64,000 nt of DNA from Croceivirga lutea (GTDB taxonomy: Bacteria; Bacteroidota; Bacteroidia; Flavobacteriales; Flavobacteriaceae). Below the pieces are notes generated by a model that was given only the letters and a program-made list of their open reading frames with translations, ran no database searches and was not told the DNA's origin. The position numbers and the translations under genes are program-made. The stretch covers positions 1 to 64,000 of the forward strand of contig NZ_JACJUK010000001.1 in NCBI RefSeq assembly GCF_014235875.1. The letters run 5' to 3'. Position 1 is the first letter of the stretch. Every line of letters starts with the position of its first letter. Below, piece after piece: positions 17,371-25,083 of this stretch.

Positions 17371-19146
17371 TCAATTGTCATCGTCGTTGTCTTTAGCTTT
17401 AACCTGAATACCATTTTCATCTATTTTAAGTATTACAGATTCGCCATCATCCTTTACGTCAATATCAATTCCGTTTTCCCCGATTTTAACGTGCCCATTT
17501 TCTTCACCAACATTAATATCAATGCCATTTTCATCAATTTTGAAGTTGCCTTCCATTTCAGGGTCATCAGGGCAGTCTAGACATTCTAAAATGCCATCGC
17601 TGCCCATGACCCACTGGTAATCAACTATTTCACTTCTGTAATAATCTTTATTATTTTTTGTACCTCTGCCCATGTGTCCTTTAAGACTTCTACCAAAATC
17701 TACTACAGTACCTGCTGGTATATAAACTTCTGCACGTATTTCTTGATTTCTCATTTTAGCATCCTTAGGTGTAGTTAAAAAATCATTGAAAAGCAGCGTA
17801 CCATTGGCATAAGTATATTCATATTGAATTTTATCTGAACGATTGCGAGCTTCTTCAAATGAAGAACCGTCAGCATCCTTCTTTACTTTTACTTGTAGTA
17901 AACTATCCTTAGCAAGTTTTAAATCTAGTCTTACATTGTCAGAATAGATTATAGGTTCGCCTTCATCGGTATACACAAGCTCTAAGTCGTCAAAAGACAT
18001 ACTGTTTTCAAAATCTAGATAGTCAGCACTTTGCATACCAATAACTAAAGTGTCTTGTGGTTGTAACTGCACAAGTTCTTTAGTGTCAGTAGTAGTGCCC
18101 GTGTAAGCAAACGCCATAGATTGTTTAACTCCAAAAAATACCAGTAAGGTAATAGCAACTAACCAAAGGCCTAACAAGCTATATTTTGCCACATTACCAA
18201 TAGATTTTAAGTTGTTTACAAGAATTTTAAGTCCCAAATAGAGTACAAAAAAGAATGGAATACCAACAGCAAAAAACACTAATATTGAAACCAGCCAAAC
18301 AGGTGCCGCAGTGGTATTCACAATATCGTAAAAGTCAACACCTGGTAGGTTTACTGCTTTAAATATACCAATGGTAAATAAGCTTATAAATAAGCCTAAA
18401 AGTGCAGCAGCACCGGTTAGAATCATTACAATTCCAATGAATTTGCCAAACACTTTAAATAGGAACATAAAAATATCACCAATGGTGTCGAAAAAAGTTC
18501 TGGAGCTGCTTTTAACTTGATCACCTACTTTTTGGTAATCAACGTTTTTTACTTTGTCGGCAACATCAACAAACCCCTCTTTTACTTTGCGTTCTATATT
18601 GCTGATGTTGACGGGCTCTCCCCGCATATCTAATTTTTGGCTCGTAGTTGCTGCTTCAGGAACTAGAATCCATAGAATTATGTAAACCAATAACCAAAAG
18701 CCCGAGGTTACTATTGCTAAAAAGATAAATATTAAACGTATCCAAAGGGCATCTACCCCTAAATAGTGTTCTAAACCAGAACAAACCCCACTAATAAATT
18801 TGTGGTCAATATCTCTATACAGTTTTTTTCCTTTTTTTGGAGCTTCTGACCGTGGTCTTGGTGCATCTTCAAAGATATCTTCGTCTACCATGTAATCTTC
18901 TGGTTGCCCCATAATATTAATAACATGGTCAACTTCGATTTGCGTGATTACTTGGCGCTCGTGCTCCATTTTTTCAGAAAACAATTCTGCAATACGAGCT
19001 TCAATATCTGTAAGTATCTCTTCGCTGCCAGCGGTACCTGAAAAGGACCTTTTAATGGCTTCTAGATATAGCCTTAATTTGTTATACGCTTCTTCATCTA
19101 TATGAAAGAAGGTATTTGCCAAATTTATATTTACTGTCTTGTTCAT
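17371..19146 (-). CDS. PspC-domain membrane protein
   Basis: 591 residues. The N-terminal region (1-105) is soluble and helical. A PspC domain (about 108-165) carries LYRDIDHKFISGVCSGLEHYLGVD and a hydrophobic helix ending WILVPE. Four more membrane segments lie around 225-345. The extracytoplasmic C-terminal half is beta-rich (DUF-type PspC C-terminal region) and ends in three copies of a DENGI(D/Q)-type repeat and an acidic tail. PspC proteins act in envelope stress sensing in other bacteria. The gene starts 14 bp after the padR stop and is followed by the GIN-domain gene, a common trio in flavobacteria. Confidence 0.85.
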   Translation of the reverse strand: MNKTVNINLANTFFHIDEEAYNKLRLYLEAIKRSFSGTAGSEEILTDIEARIAELFSEKMEHERQVITQIEVDHVINIMGQPEDYMVDEDIFEDAPRPRSEAPKKGKKLYRDIDHKFISGVCSGLEHYLGVDALWIRLIFIFLAIVTSGFWLLVYIILWILVPEAATTSQKLDMRGEPVNISNIERKVKEGFVDVADKVKNVDYQKVGDQVKSSSRTFFDTIGDIFMFLFKVFGKFIGIVMILTGAAALLGLFISLFTIGIFKAVNLPGVDFYDIVNTTAAPVWLVSILVFFAVGIPFFFVLYLGLKILVNNLKSIGNVAKYSLLGLWLVAITLLVFFGVKQSMAFAYTGTTTDTKELVQLQPQDTLVIGMQSADYLDFENSMSFDDLELVYTDEGEPIIYSDNVRLDLKLAKDSLLQVKVKKDADGSSFEEARNRSDKIQYEYTYANGTLLFNDFLTTPKDAKMRNQEIRAEVYIPAGTVVDFGRSLKGHMGRGTKNNKDYYRSEIVDYQWVMGSDGILECLDCPDDPEMEGNFKIDENGIDINVGEENGHVKIGENGIDIDVKDDGESVILKIDENGIQVKAKDNDDDN

Positions 19147-19160
19147 TTTCTGTTGATGTC

Positions 19161-19490
19161 TTAATTGTTGTTGGTTACCAGATTTACTGCATTCCTTAGT
19201 TCATCCCAAGTACCGTTAAGTTCTTTTAAAAATAACTGTCCGGTTTCTGTTAGGGCGTAATATTTTCTTGGTGGTCCAGAGGTTGACTCCTCCCATCTGT
19301 AGTTTAAAAGTCCGGCATTTTTTAACCTTGTTAATAAAGGATAAATAGTGCCTTCAACCACAAGCATTTTAGCGTCTTTAAGAGCTCCTAAAATTTCAGA
19401 AGCGTATTTGTCATCATCTTTTAAAATAGACAAAATACAGTATTCTAGAACCCCCTTGCGCATTTGTGCTTTTGTGTTTTCTATATTCAT
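19161..19490 (-). CDS. PadR-family transcriptional regulator
   Basis: 109 residues, a compact PadR winged helix: KGVLEYCILSILKDDDKYASEIL, then EGTIYPLLTRLKNAGLLNYRWEESTSGPPRKYYALTETG with the beta wing, and a short C-terminal dimerisation helix. PadR repressors bind ATGT/ACAT-type dyads. As the first gene of the operon it probably controls pspC and the GIN-domain gene. The divergent-looking dyad at 20196-20220, upstream of the neighbouring DUF4870 gene, is a candidate target. The effector is unknown. Confidence 0.92.
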   Translation of the reverse strand: MNIENTKAQMRKGVLEYCILSILKDDDKYASEILGALKDAKMLVVEGTIYPLLTRLKNAGLLNYRWEESTSGPPRKYYALTETGQLFLKELNGTWDELRNAVNLVTNNN

Positions 19491-19556
19491 AACTTCATGG
19501 TTCTTATATAATTAACTGTTCGTTTTTTGAACGTGATGTTCTTTTTGTTTCCGCCG

Positions 19557-19581
19557 CTCCCTTCTTGATTAGAGAAGGGAG
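19557..19581. repeat. 9-bp perfect inverted repeat in the padR leader region
   Basis: CTCCCTTCT (19557-19565) and AGAAGGGAG (19573-19581) with a 7-nt loop. Neither side has a T-run, so it is not a standard terminator. It lies between the DUF4870 stop and the padR start, both on the minus strand. It may be an RNA leader structure or a protein-binding site. Confidence 0.4.
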
Positions 19582-19590
19582 TGGAAACTA

Positions 19591-19637
19591 GGTTGATTGA
19601 TTGATGATTGATTGATGATTGTTTTTTGATTGATGAA
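19591..19637. repeat. TTGATTGATGA short tandem repeats
   Basis: A string of TTGATTGAT(GA) units in the gap upstream of padR. On the transcribed minus strand it reads as AATCAATCA repeats. The same word precedes several other starts in the window as an unstructured A-rich leader, so it is probably a translational-leader type sequence and not a mobile repeat. Confidence 0.4.
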
Positions 19638-19658
19638 TAAACGCCTACTTCATAGTAA

Positions 19659-20135
19659 TTACTTTATAAATTTTATAGTGATTGGATACTCAAAATACTC
19701 ACCTTCATTAGTTCTCAGAGTTGCTAGAATGGTATAAACTAGATTTATAATAGTTAATGCAGCGTGCACTAAACCAGCTATACCAGCAGGCCAAAAGAAT
19801 CTATTAAACGGAAAATCATTACTATCCCAATGAATATTGATATTATCCCAATCCCAGAAACCATTCCAACCACTATTTTGAAAAATATCTGGAAAATTTC
19901 CAATAAAAAAGGGAATGGTAATCATGCCAGCTAATAAGGAGTATAACAGCATGCTTATTTGAAAGTTTAATGCCTGTTTACCATTATAGTCAACAAACTT
20001 TAATTCATTTCTATTTGCTAACCATAATACCAAAGGCAGAATAAAATTACCTAGAGGTATAAAATACTTAGAGAGAGTTGAAGCGTGTATTATCGCTGAT
20101 AAATTTCGTTCATGTTTGCTTAAAGTGGTTTCCAT
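19659..20135 (-). CDS. DUF4870 membrane protein
   Basis: 158 residues with three to four hydrophobic segments: YFIPLGNFILPLVLWLA, ISMLLYSLLAGMITIPFFIG and AGLVHAALTIINLVYTILAT. The motif FVDYNGKQALNFQISMLLY is the core DUF4870 (Tic20-like) signature. The function is unknown; it often accompanies PspC/PadR genes. It has its own promoter region: a TATATTTG box at 20177-20184 on the minus strand and a large dyad just upstream. AATCAATTAATCATCAATCAAAA directly before the ATG is a typical unstructured leader. Confidence 0.85.
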   Translation of the reverse strand: METTLSKHERNLSAIIHASTLSKYFIPLGNFILPLVLWLANRNELKFVDYNGKQALNFQISMLLYSLLAGMITIPFFIGNFPDIFQNSGWNGFWDWDNINIHWDSNDFPFNRFFWPAGIAGLVHAALTIINLVYTILATLRTNEGEYFEYPITIKFIK

Positions 20136-20176
20136 TTTTGATTGATGATTAATTGATTACCTACTAGCTTATGATG

Positions 20177-20220
20177 CAAATATATATCCAAAAACTAGTA
20201 CTATGTAAAACAAAGTACTA
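20177..20220 (-). promoter_or_regulatory. Promoter and operator-like dyad of the DUF4870 gene
   Basis: On the minus strand TATATTTG (20184-20177) matches the -7 box TAnnTTTG. Starting 12 bp upstream is a near-perfect dyad: AGTACTATGT (20197-20206), AAA, ACAAAGTACT (20210-20219), 9 of 10 pairs plus one flanking pair. It covers the -33 region, so a bound protein would block the polymerase. The TGT-N3-ACA core is compatible with a PadR-type site. Confidence 0.5.
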
Positions 20221-20292
20221 AAAATTAACATAGTTTTAACAATGTAAAGATTTATAAAATTGGTTTATTTTAGCGAAAATTAAAGCAATTCA

Positions 20293-20748
20293 ATGGCTAC
20301 AAAACCTAGTAAATTCAATACGTTTACCTTTTTTAAATTACCTTCTGCTTGGTGGACGGGAGTACGATTAACACATTTAGATGAAAAAAAGGCAGTGACA
20401 ACTGTGAAACATAAATGGGCGAATCAAAATCCGTTTAAAAGCATGTTTTGGGCTGTTCAAGGTATGGCTGCTGAGCTAAGTACAGGAGCAATGGTTATCG
20501 AACAAATAAGAGAAAGTGGAAAGAAAATTTCAATGCTTGTTCAAAACAACAACGCCAATTTTTCTAAAAAGGCAACAGGTAGAATTACGTTTACATGTGA
20601 AGATGGGCATTTAATTAAAGAAGCCATTGAACAAACTATAACAACTGGCGAAGGTCAGAAGTTTTGGATGAAATCAGTAGGCGTTAATGAAGACGGGGTT
20701 GTGGTATCCACTTTTAATTTTGAATGGACCATAAGACTAAAGCAATAA
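20293..20748 (+). CDS. DUF4442 hotdog-fold protein
   Basis: 151 residues matching DUF4442: an N-terminal FKLPSAWWTGVRL, KHKWANQNPFKSMFWAVQGMAAELSTG, and C-terminal hotdog strands ISMLVQNNNANFSKKATGRITF. DUF4442 belongs to the hotdog superfamily with PaaI/YiiD-type thioesterases, so an acyl-CoA thioesterase activity is possible, though the usual catalytic Asp/Asn is not certain. It is a monocistronic gene, divergent from the DUF4870 gene across 157 bp, and ends in a clear terminator. Confidence 0.85.
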   Translation: MATKPSKFNTFTFFKLPSAWWTGVRLTHLDEKKAVTTVKHKWANQNPFKSMFWAVQGMAAELSTGAMVIEQIRESGKKISMLVQNNNANFSKKATGRITFTCEDGHLIKEAIEQTITTGEGQKFWMKSVGVNEDGVVVSTFNFEWTIRLKQ

Positions 20749-20776
20749 AACCATAGTTGTTTACTTCAATTATAGC

Positions 20777-20804
20777 AAAAGACCAATTTTATGGTCTTTT
20801 TTTT
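20777..20804 (+). terminator. Rho-independent terminator
   Basis: AAAAGACCA and TGGTCTTTT (20777-20800) form a 9-bp stem around a short AT loop, followed by a T-run. It ends the DUF4442 transcript. Confidence 0.88.
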
Positions 20805-20860
20805 GTAACAAAAATTAAATTTTTACAACGTATTAGTATCACATTAAAATCAATCAAAAA

Positions 20861-21661
20861 ATGAATGCACACGAAATAGACTATGATATTTACGGAGAAG
20901 AAATGCAATACGTTGAAATTGAGTTAGACCCTCAAGAGGCGGTAGTTGCAGAAGCCGGAAGCTTTATGATGATGGACAACGACATAAAAATGGATACCAT
21001 TTTTGGCGATGGTTCAAATCAAGAATCTGGAGTTTTAGGTAAAATATTTTCGGCAGGTAAACGTATTCTAACCGGGGAGAGCTTATTTATGACTGCCTTT
21101 TTAAATATAGGTCAAGGTAAAAAGAAGGTGAGTTTTGCCTCTCCATATCCCGGTAAAATTGTACCCATAGATTTGTCTGAAAAAGGGGGTAAGTTTATTT
21201 GTCAGAAAGATGCTTTTTTATGTGCAGCAAAAGGGGTAACCGTAGGTATTGAATTTTCTAAACGATTAGGTAGAGGTTTATTTGGTGGCGAGGGCTTTAT
21301 TATGCAAAAATTAGAAGGTGACGGAATGGCCTTTGTTCATGCAGGAGGCACGCTTGCTAGAAAAGACTTGGTAGCTGGTGAAGTATTAAAAGTAGATACC
21401 GGTTGTATTGTTGGTTTTTCACAAACCGTGGATTATAACATTGAGTTTATTGGAGGAATTAAGAACACTGTTTTTGGTGGTGAAGGTTTGTTTTTTGCAA
21501 CGCTTCGTGGGCCCGGAACAGTTTATATTCAGTCATTACCATTTAGCAGATTGGCAGGTCGTGTTTGGGCAGCTGCTCCTAGAGGTGGAGGTAAAGACAA
21601 AGGTGAAGGTAGTATTTTAGGCGGTCTTGGAGATTTACTAGATGGCGATAACAGATTTTAA
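20861..21661 (+). CDS. TIGR00266 / AIM24 family protein
   Basis: 266 residues of the AIM24 (DUF124, TIGR00266) beta-barrel family: YVEIELDPQEAVVAEAGSFMMMD, LGRGLFGGEGFIMQKLEGDG, FVHAGGTL, VDTGCIVGFSQTVDYNIEF and GLFFATLRGPGTVYIQSLPFSRLA. The double-psi-like repeated sheet and glycine-rich loops are conserved, and the length is normal. The bacterial function is unknown; yeast Aim24 is mitochondrial. It has no signal peptide. An AATCAATCAAAAA leader precedes the ATG. It is followed on the same strand by the DUF2461 gene after 66 bp. Confidence 0.9.
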   Translation: MNAHEIDYDIYGEEMQYVEIELDPQEAVVAEAGSFMMMDNDIKMDTIFGDGSNQESGVLGKIFSAGKRILTGESLFMTAFLNIGQGKKKVSFASPYPGKIVPIDLSEKGGKFICQKDAFLCAAKGVTVGIEFSKRLGRGLFGGEGFIMQKLEGDGMAFVHAGGTLARKDLVAGEVLKVDTGCIVGFSQTVDYNIEFIGGIKNTVFGGEGLFFATLRGPGTVYIQSLPFSRLAGRVWAAAPRGGGKDKGEGSILGGLGDLLDGDNRF

Positions 21662-21727
21662 ATAATTTTAAATAACAATTTCAAGGTTAGATTCCTATTT
21701 TAGGTTAATTAATCTAATCAATAGTGT

Positions 21728-22381
21728 ATGAACTTTCAAAACCTGTTTAAATTCCTAGAAACTTTAAACAAAAACAATTCTAAAGCATGGATGGATACCA
21801 ATAGAAAATGGTATCAAGAAGTTCGTACAGCGTTTATTCATTGGCTAGATGAACTCGATTTGAGGGTTGCTGAAATCGACCCAAATTATTATGCAACCCC
21901 AGGTAAAAAGGGAATAAATCGTATCAATAATAATTTGATGTTTCATCCCAACAAACCGGTTTACAAAGACCATTTTGGGGCGGGTTTAGATAAGGCGCCA
22001 AATTCAGCAGACTTTTATATAGAAATAGGCTTAAAACAATGTGTATTAGCGGGTGGCTTTTGGCGACCAGAACCTAAGATTTTAAGAAATATTAGAGATG
22101 GTATTGATTATAATGGTGAGGTTTTTAAAGACATATTGAATAAAAAATCTTTTAAATCAACATTTGGTGAACTCTACGAAGACGAAAAATTGAAAAACCC
22201 ACCTAAAGGATTTAGCAAAGAACATGAACATATAGCATTGCTAAAGCATAAAACTTTCGCTGTTGTTCATGAGTTGTCTAAAGAAGAAGTTCTTGCTCCA
22301 AACTTTAATGAAAAGATAGTATCGGTTTACCAAGAAATGCTTCCTTTTAGGCGATATTTAAACGAGGCAGCAATGATTTAA
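21728..22381 (+). CDS. DUF2461 / TIGR02453 family protein
   Basis: 217 residues with the family blocks FLETLNKNNSKAWMDTNRKWYQ, INRINNNLMFHPNKPVYKDHFGAGL, FYIEIGLKQCVLAGGFWRPEP, and a C-terminal LLKHKTFAVVHELSKEEV. The substrate and reaction are unknown. It is cytoplasmic with no signal peptide. It lies 8 bp before the Nudix gene and is probably cotranscribed with it and ybjQ. Confidence 0.9.
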   Translation: MNFQNLFKFLETLNKNNSKAWMDTNRKWYQEVRTAFIHWLDELDLRVAEIDPNYYATPGKKGINRINNNLMFHPNKPVYKDHFGAGLDKAPNSADFYIEIGLKQCVLAGGFWRPEPKILRNIRDGIDYNGEVFKDILNKKSFKSTFGELYEDEKLKNPPKGFSKEHEHIALLKHKTFAVVHELSKEEVLAPNFNEKIVSVYQEMLPFRRYLNEAAMI

Positions 22382-22389
22382 AATTCACT

Positions 22390-22974
22390 ATGAAAAACGA
22401 AAATATTAGACATATCAAAAAAACATTATTATCTGATAATTGGTATACACTTCATAAATATTCATTTGAATATCAAAAACCAGATGGTACTTGGGAAGAA
22501 CAGCATAGAGAAGCTTATGATAGAGGTAACGGGGCTGGTATTTTATTATACAACAAAATAAAAGGCACTGTAATTTTAACGAAGCAATTTCGAATGCCAA
22601 CTTATGTAAATGGTAATGAAGATGGTATGATGATAGAAGTTTGTGCAGGATTGTTAGATGGTGATAATCCTGAAGATTGTATACGAAAAGAAACCGAAGA
22701 AGAAACGGGTTATAAAATTGAAAATGTTAAACGCGTTTTTGAAACATACATGTCACCGGGGTCGGTAACAGAAATTCTATATCTATTTATAGGTGAATAT
22801 CAAGATAAAATGAAGGTTAGTGATGGTGGTGGTGCAGCAAACGAAACGGAAAATATAGAAGTTCTGGAGTTGTCTTTTGAGAAAGCACTAAAAATGATTA
22901 AAACCCAGGAAATTAGAGACGCAAAAACCATATTGCTTTTGCAATGGGCACAGGTAAACAATCTTTTAAATTAA
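22390..22974 (+). CDS. Nudix hydrolase, NudK-like (GDP-mannose pyrophosphatase type)
   Basis: 194 residues. The Nudix box is [20 protein letters not shown] plus TGY, which fits G-x5-E-x7-REUxEExGU with one shift in spacing as in NudK/ADP-sugar pyrophosphatases. NudK-like context includes [31 protein letters not shown] and [20 protein letters not shown]. The enzyme hydrolyses nucleotide-sugar pyrophosphates with Mg2+. It is the middle gene of a short operon, 8 bp after DUF2461 and 5 bp before ybjQ. Exact substrate preference cannot be told from the sequence. Confidence 0.88.
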   Translation: MKNENIRHIKKTLLSDNWYTLHKYSFEYQKPDGTWEEQHREAYDRGNGAGILLYNKIKGTVILTKQFRMPTYVNGNEDGMMIEVCAGLLDGDNPEDCIRKETEEETGYKIENVKRVFETYMSPGSVTEILYLFIGEYQDKMKVSDGGGAANETENIEVLELSFEKALKMIKTQEIRDAKTILLLQWAQVNNLLN

Positions 22975-22979
22975 TAACT

Positions 22980-23306
22980 ATGCTATTAACAACAACAAAT
23001 CAAATAGAAGGATATAAGGTAACCGAGTATATAGGAGTAGTTACTGGTGAAACTATAATTGGAGCTAATATTATCAAAGATGTATTTGCAACTATACGAG
23101 ATGTAGTGGGCGGTCGTTCAGGGTCTTATGAAAAAGTTTTACGAGAAGCACGTGAAAATGCACTCCAAGAAATGTCTAGTAACGCGGCCAGTAAAGGAGC
23201 AAATGCCGTTATAGGCATTGATTTAGACTACGAAACCCTAGGTGCTAATGGAGGTATGATTATGGTTACCGCTTCGGGTACTGCAGTAAAATTTCAACAA
23301 GTTTAG
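22980..23306 (+). CDS. YbjQ family (DUF74) protein
   Basis: 108 residues from the ATG at 22980, which lies 5 bp after the Nudix stop; a longer frame starts inside the Nudix gene but adds non-family residues. Family blocks are [61 protein letters not shown] and [11 protein letters not shown]. YbjQ proteins form pentamers and have been called heavy-metal-binding, though evidence is thin. The last 4 bp overlap the 3' end of the convergent carboxypeptidase gene. Confidence 0.9.
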   Translation: MLLTTTNQIEGYKVTEYIGVVTGETIIGANIIKDVFATIRDVVGGRSGSYEKVLREARENALQEMSSNAASKGANAVIGIDLDYETLGANGGMIMVTASGTAVKFQQV

Positions 23307-24619
23307 TATGCATTGTGTAGTGCAACCAAGGTTTTGTGTAGAGTTGCCCTTATTTCTGCACTAGAACCGTTAAAATTAGTATTCATAAAACTAAAAAGTA
23401 ACACTGAACCTTTTTTTGTTTTAAGATAACCACATAGGTTGTAAACATTACCCATGGAACCAGATTTGGCAAAAATAAAATAGTTGGTATTTGGTTCGGG
23501 CTTAAGCACCGTGCCGTTGGCATTCCAAGTAGGTAAAAGGTGGAAGAGCTCATTTTCAGGTACTTGGTTGTATAGCTTATTTAAAAGAGTAATAAAAAAT
23601 TTAGGACTGGCTAGGTTATATCTAGAAAGTCCGGAACCATCTACCCAACGCAATTGCTTTTGTTCTTCTTTAAAATGTTCGTCCAGTATCTTAGATTTTA
23701 TATTATTAAAACTTAGGGTGTCTGATAGTGTTGAAGAAGAGACTAAAAGCATTTGTTCAGCAGTAAAGTTATCACTCTCCCAAAGCATTTGTTTGTATAT
23801 ACTATCTGTTTCTTTACCATACAAAACGTTACTCAGTGGTGTAGAAGTTGTTGTTTCAACAACAGATTGTTTAGTTAAATTACTAAGCAAGTCTACGGTT
23901 AAGGTTGAAGAGGTTTTAAACGGTATTTGAAGTGTGTCTAACAAATTTGAATTGATATGGAATATATTTTGGTTTTCCTCACGTTTAGATTTGTTTTCTG
24001 TTCTTCGTACATTTTTATTAAAATAGGCAGGGCTCACCTCTAATGAATCTTTGGAGGAAAACTGAACTACGTTTCTATGTATTGGAAATGAAGTTAATTC
24101 TGGAGAAAAATAGTAGGAATAATCTTCCCAAGCCCAGCCGGGCATATATCTATTTCCTTCGTAATTAGACATATCAATGGAAACAACAGGAAATTTGCTC
24201 AAGAATTTTAGGGCAGTGCTATCTTTTAAATTCGGATTTAGAAAACTGGGATCACCAGTACCTTTTATAAATAAGGTATCACCAATAACCTCATAAAACA
24301 TGGCAGGAATATATTTTTCTAAATAGTTTTTAGCGGTGAAAAAAGTAAGAAGTTTAAGGGTACTAGCCGGAATAAAATTTTTAGAACTATTGTAGTTGAT
24401 TAGCGTGTCTGTTGATTTTTGGTCAACGACTAAAATTCCAGAATGGAAGTTCGTCTTGCGCTGCGTTTTAAGAACATCAGCAATAATTTTTTTATCCCTA
24501 TTATTTTTAAGAGTTGAACAACTCGATACTAGAGCAAATGCTACTAAGATAAAGAGAAGGTTGTAGGTTTTATACTGATTTACAACAAGTTGTAAATTGC
24601 TTTTTATCGATTTTAACAC
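23303..24619 (-). CDS. dacB: D-alanyl-D-alanine carboxypeptidase, PBP4/S13 type, lipoprotein
   Basis: 438 residues, start codon GTG at 24619. A lipoprotein signal peptide ends LVSSC. The penicillin-binding motifs of peptidase family S13 are present: SxxK in [12 protein letters not shown], the Ser-x-Asn region in [10 protein letters not shown], and KSG in [14 protein letters not shown]. These enzymes trim or hydrolyse peptidoglycan cross-links in the periplasm. The protein is shorter in the insert between motifs than E. coli PBP4. It is a single gene, tail-to-tail with ybjQ. Confidence 0.88.
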   Translation of the reverse strand: MLKSIKSNLQLVVNQYKTYNLLFILVAFALVSSCSTLKNNRDKKIIADVLKTQRKTNFHSGILVVDQKSTDTLINYNSSKNFIPASTLKLLTFFTAKNYLEKYIPAMFYEVIGDTLFIKGTGDPSFLNPNLKDSTALKFLSKFPVVSIDMSNYEGNRYMPGWAWEDYSYYFSPELTSFPIHRNVVQFSSKDSLEVSPAYFNKNVRRTENKSKREENQNIFHINSNLLDTLQIPFKTSSTLTVDLLSNLTKQSVVETTTSTPLSNVLYGKETDSIYKQMLWESDNFTAEQMLLVSSSTLSDTLSFNNIKSKILDEHFKEEQKQLRWVDGSGLSRYNLASPKFFITLLNKLYNQVPENELFHLLPTWNANGTVLKPEPNTNYFIFAKSGSMGNVYNLCGYLKTKKGSVLLFSFMNTNFNGSSAEIRATLHKTLVALHNAY

Positions 24620-24714
24620 AAATTTGCCTAGTTTTTAACTGCCAATTCTAACAAGATAAAGTTTTTTACGTTAACTTAGAAGAGCAATGTTCAACCTAAA
24701 ACAAACAAATAAGT

Positions 24715-24912
24715 ATGGCAAAATCAATGCTTGAGTACACCATTACTATTCTGCAAAAGGTTAGTTTTGATGCAAGATTGTTTATGAAAGAGGTGCGAAA
24801 GGCAAGTTCAAATTTACTTCCCAATGAAGTTGAAGAATTAAAAATCTGGTTACAAACCTATGTGCTAGATAAACCAGAATTACACTCCAGTTTAATTTAT
24901 TTAAAAGTATAG
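24715..24912 (+). CDS. Small conserved-looking helical protein
   Basis: 65 residues, MAKSMLEYTITILQKVSFDARLF..., predicted to be mostly helical and amphipathic, without signal peptide or membrane segment. I do not recognise a named family. Similar short proteins are, to my knowledge, common in Flavobacteriaceae. A clear ATG with a purine-rich leader and a strong terminator immediately after the stop support it as a real gene. Confidence 0.65.
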   Translation: MAKSMLEYTITILQKVSFDARLFMKEVRKASSNLLPNEVEELKIWLQTYVLDKPELHSSLIYLKV

Positions 24913-24914
24913 AT

Positions 24915-24938
24915 AACCGCCGAAAGGCGGTTTTTTAT
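24915..24938 (+). terminator. Rho-independent terminator
   Basis: AACCGCC (24915-24921) pairs with GGCGGTT around a GAAA loop, followed by a T-run. It ends the small-protein gene just before the PAS kinase locus. Confidence 0.9.
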
Positions 24939-25083
24939 TTATTTACATTCTTTATTGTCAATATTCTGTAGATATTTTACCACAAAAAGGTACTTATATT
25001 CTTATATTTATAAGACAGTTCTCTTATCACCTACAAAAGCCTTGTTGAGGTTTCATCAACCTCTAGTTTTAATTTGTATGTAA

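Noticed and set aside
19557-19581. Terminator for the DUF4870 gene
   Set aside because: Neither arm is followed by a T-run on either strand.
19591-19637. Possible CRISPR or mobile repeat
   Set aside because: The TTGATTGAT units are contiguous with no spacers and occur as short leaders elsewhere.
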